Origin: Vibrio sp. NTOU-M3
Lineage (GTDB): Bacteria; Pseudomonadota; Gammaproteobacteria; Enterobacterales; Vibrionaceae
Length of the DNA: 64,000 nucleotides
Direction: 5' to 3'
Assembly: GCF_040869035.1 (NCBI RefSeq)
Contig: NZ_CP162101.1
Span: forward strand, 310,001-374,000
Made by a program: the position numbers and the translations under genes. Every line of letters starts with the position of its first letter. Position 1 is the first letter of the stretch. Shown here piece by piece: positions 63,194 to 64,000 of this stretch. The notes below the pieces were generated by a model. It saw only the letters and a program-made list of their open reading frames with translations. It had not been told where the DNA came from and ran no database searches.

Positions 63194-64000
63194 ATGAAAA
63201 CGAAACACTATTCACTGCTCTCTCTTTCTGTCGTAATGGCTTTCCACGCTCACGGAGCGGGCTTCCAAGTTGCTGAACATTCAGCTTCTGGCCTTGGTCG
63301 CGCGTTTTCTGGTGAGTCAGCGGTGGCCGACAATGCTTCTGTTATCGCTCGTAACCCTTCAGCTATGACCCTTTTTGATACAGCCCAATTTTCTGGAGCG
63401 TTATCCGTCATCGATCCTGAAGTCAACGTCTACGACAAAACCAATAACGAACATGCAAAAGATGTCGCTCCTATGCAGTTTGTTCCTGCCGCGTACTATC
63501 TCAGTCCAATTAACGACCAATGGTCTTGGGGGATTGGCATGTTTACTACATATGGTGTGGCAACGGATTACCCCAATGATATCCAAGCGGGTGATTTAGC
63601 GGGCGATACCTCATTACTCTCTGTCAATATCAACCCATCCATCGCTTATCGAGTTAACGAAAACCTAAGCCTTGGTGCGGGATTAAATCTTGTTTATGCG
63701 GAAGCGGAGCTGACCCGTCACCAAGGGGCGCTTGCACCTCTATTCGGTGGCAATGCTTCTGATAACTTGATCGGTATGACCGGTGAAACCATCGCCTTTG
63801 GTTGGAACATCGGTGCGATGTATGAAATTAATCAAAACCACCGCTTTGGCTTTGGTTACCGCTCCGCTGTCGATCTCGATTTTGACGATGGTAAGTTTTC
63901 AAGTTACGGATCAGGCATTGCCATTCAACCGACCGTAACAGGTCGCCTGCAAATTACCTTGCCTTCAATTTGGGAAATTTCTGGCTTCCATCAGGTGACG
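63194..64000 (+). CDS. fadL: FadL-family long-chain fatty acid outer-membrane porin (partial)
   Basis: 269 codons to the window edge. GGAG lies nine bases before the ATG. Signal peptide KTKHYSLLSLSVVMAFHAHG, then GAGFQVAEHSASGLGRAFSGESAVADNASVIARNPSAM in family order: the short N-terminal hatch (asparagine-rich NPSAM block) that plugs the barrel. Amphipathic strands follow (YYLSPINDQWSWGIGMFTTYGV). It brings long-chain fatty acids across the outer membrane. The C-terminal third is outside. Confidence 0.94.
   Translation, partial: MKTKHYSLLSLSVVMAFHAHGAGFQVAEHSASGLGRAFSGESAVADNASVIARNPSAMTLFDTAQFSGALSVIDPEVNVYDKTNNEHAKDVAPMQFVPAAYYLSPINDQWSWGIGMFTTYGVATDYPNDIQAGDLAGDTSLLSVNINPSIAYRVNENLSLGAGLNLVYAEAELTRHQGALAPLFGGNASDNLIGMTGETIAFGWNIGAMYEINQNHRFGFGYRSAVDLDFDDGKFSSYGSGIAIQPTVTGRLQITLPSIWEISGFHQVT

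Overview
The window looks like Vibrio chromosome. It carries a ktrAB potassium system of the Vibrio type, several small families typical of Vibrionaceae (DUF3012, DUF2850, DUF3541, DUF3612), many c-di-GMP enzymes, and moderately AT-rich DNA with AT-rich spacers. All calls come from reading the sequence; no database search was run. No rRNA, tRNA or CRISPR array was recognised.

Region 1 (1-12.3 kb) starts with the promoter-proximal end of a ribose operon (rbsD, partial rbsA) behind a perfect RbsR-type palindrome. It continues with a DUF3012 lipoprotein, a subtilisin-like exoprotease whose expected catalytic Asp reads Glu, a GNAT enzyme, two periplasmic solute-binding proteins, an EamA transporter, a DUF924/cupin/Rof cluster, and a DUF3612 regulator divergent from an unknown gene.

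Region 2 (12.3-29.5 kb) is ordinary chromosome: an Mpo1-like protein, two diguanylate cyclases, a frameshifted alkB, an EamA/LysR divergent pair, pirin, ppnP, ktrAB, an MscS-type channel, an MFS carrier and a Dcu-type C4-dicarboxylate carrier. A miniature inverted-repeat element of about 265 bp occurs twice nearly intact (18.4 and 29.5 kb). It also occurs once as a 54-bp deletion remnant (6.8 kb) and once as a lone end (48.4 kb).

Region 3 (29.8-48.3 kb) is an envelope and biofilm block. It holds a 3369-residue LapA-type RTX adhesin with a retention module and a PAAG putative LapG cleavage site. A membrane CSS-motif EAL phosphodiesterase is transcribed away from it. Convergent with the phosphodiesterase is a compact seven-gene operon: periplasmic helical protein, ABC ATPase, FtsX/MacB-like permease, LolA-like protein, outer-membrane barrel, LytS-type kinase and LytTR regulator. 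It reads like a Lol-like envelope export route with its own two-component system.

Region 4 (48.3-59.6 kb) is the most accessory-looking part. Three paralogous, cysteine-poor, acidic proteins of about 300 residues with RTX-like glycine/aspartate turns (copies 1-3) surround a complete agmatine deiminase pathway: agmatine/putrescine antiporter, agmatine deiminase, putrescine carbamoyltransferase, carbamate kinase and a TetR regulator. A 421-residue protein made of three fused RidA domains sits with it. The pathway should convert agmatine to putrescine with ATP gain and exchange the two across the membrane.

Region 5 (59.6-64 kb) has an aldo/keto reductase, a MalS-like periplasmic alpha-amylase, and the start of a FadL-type fatty-acid porin behind a good FadR-like operator.
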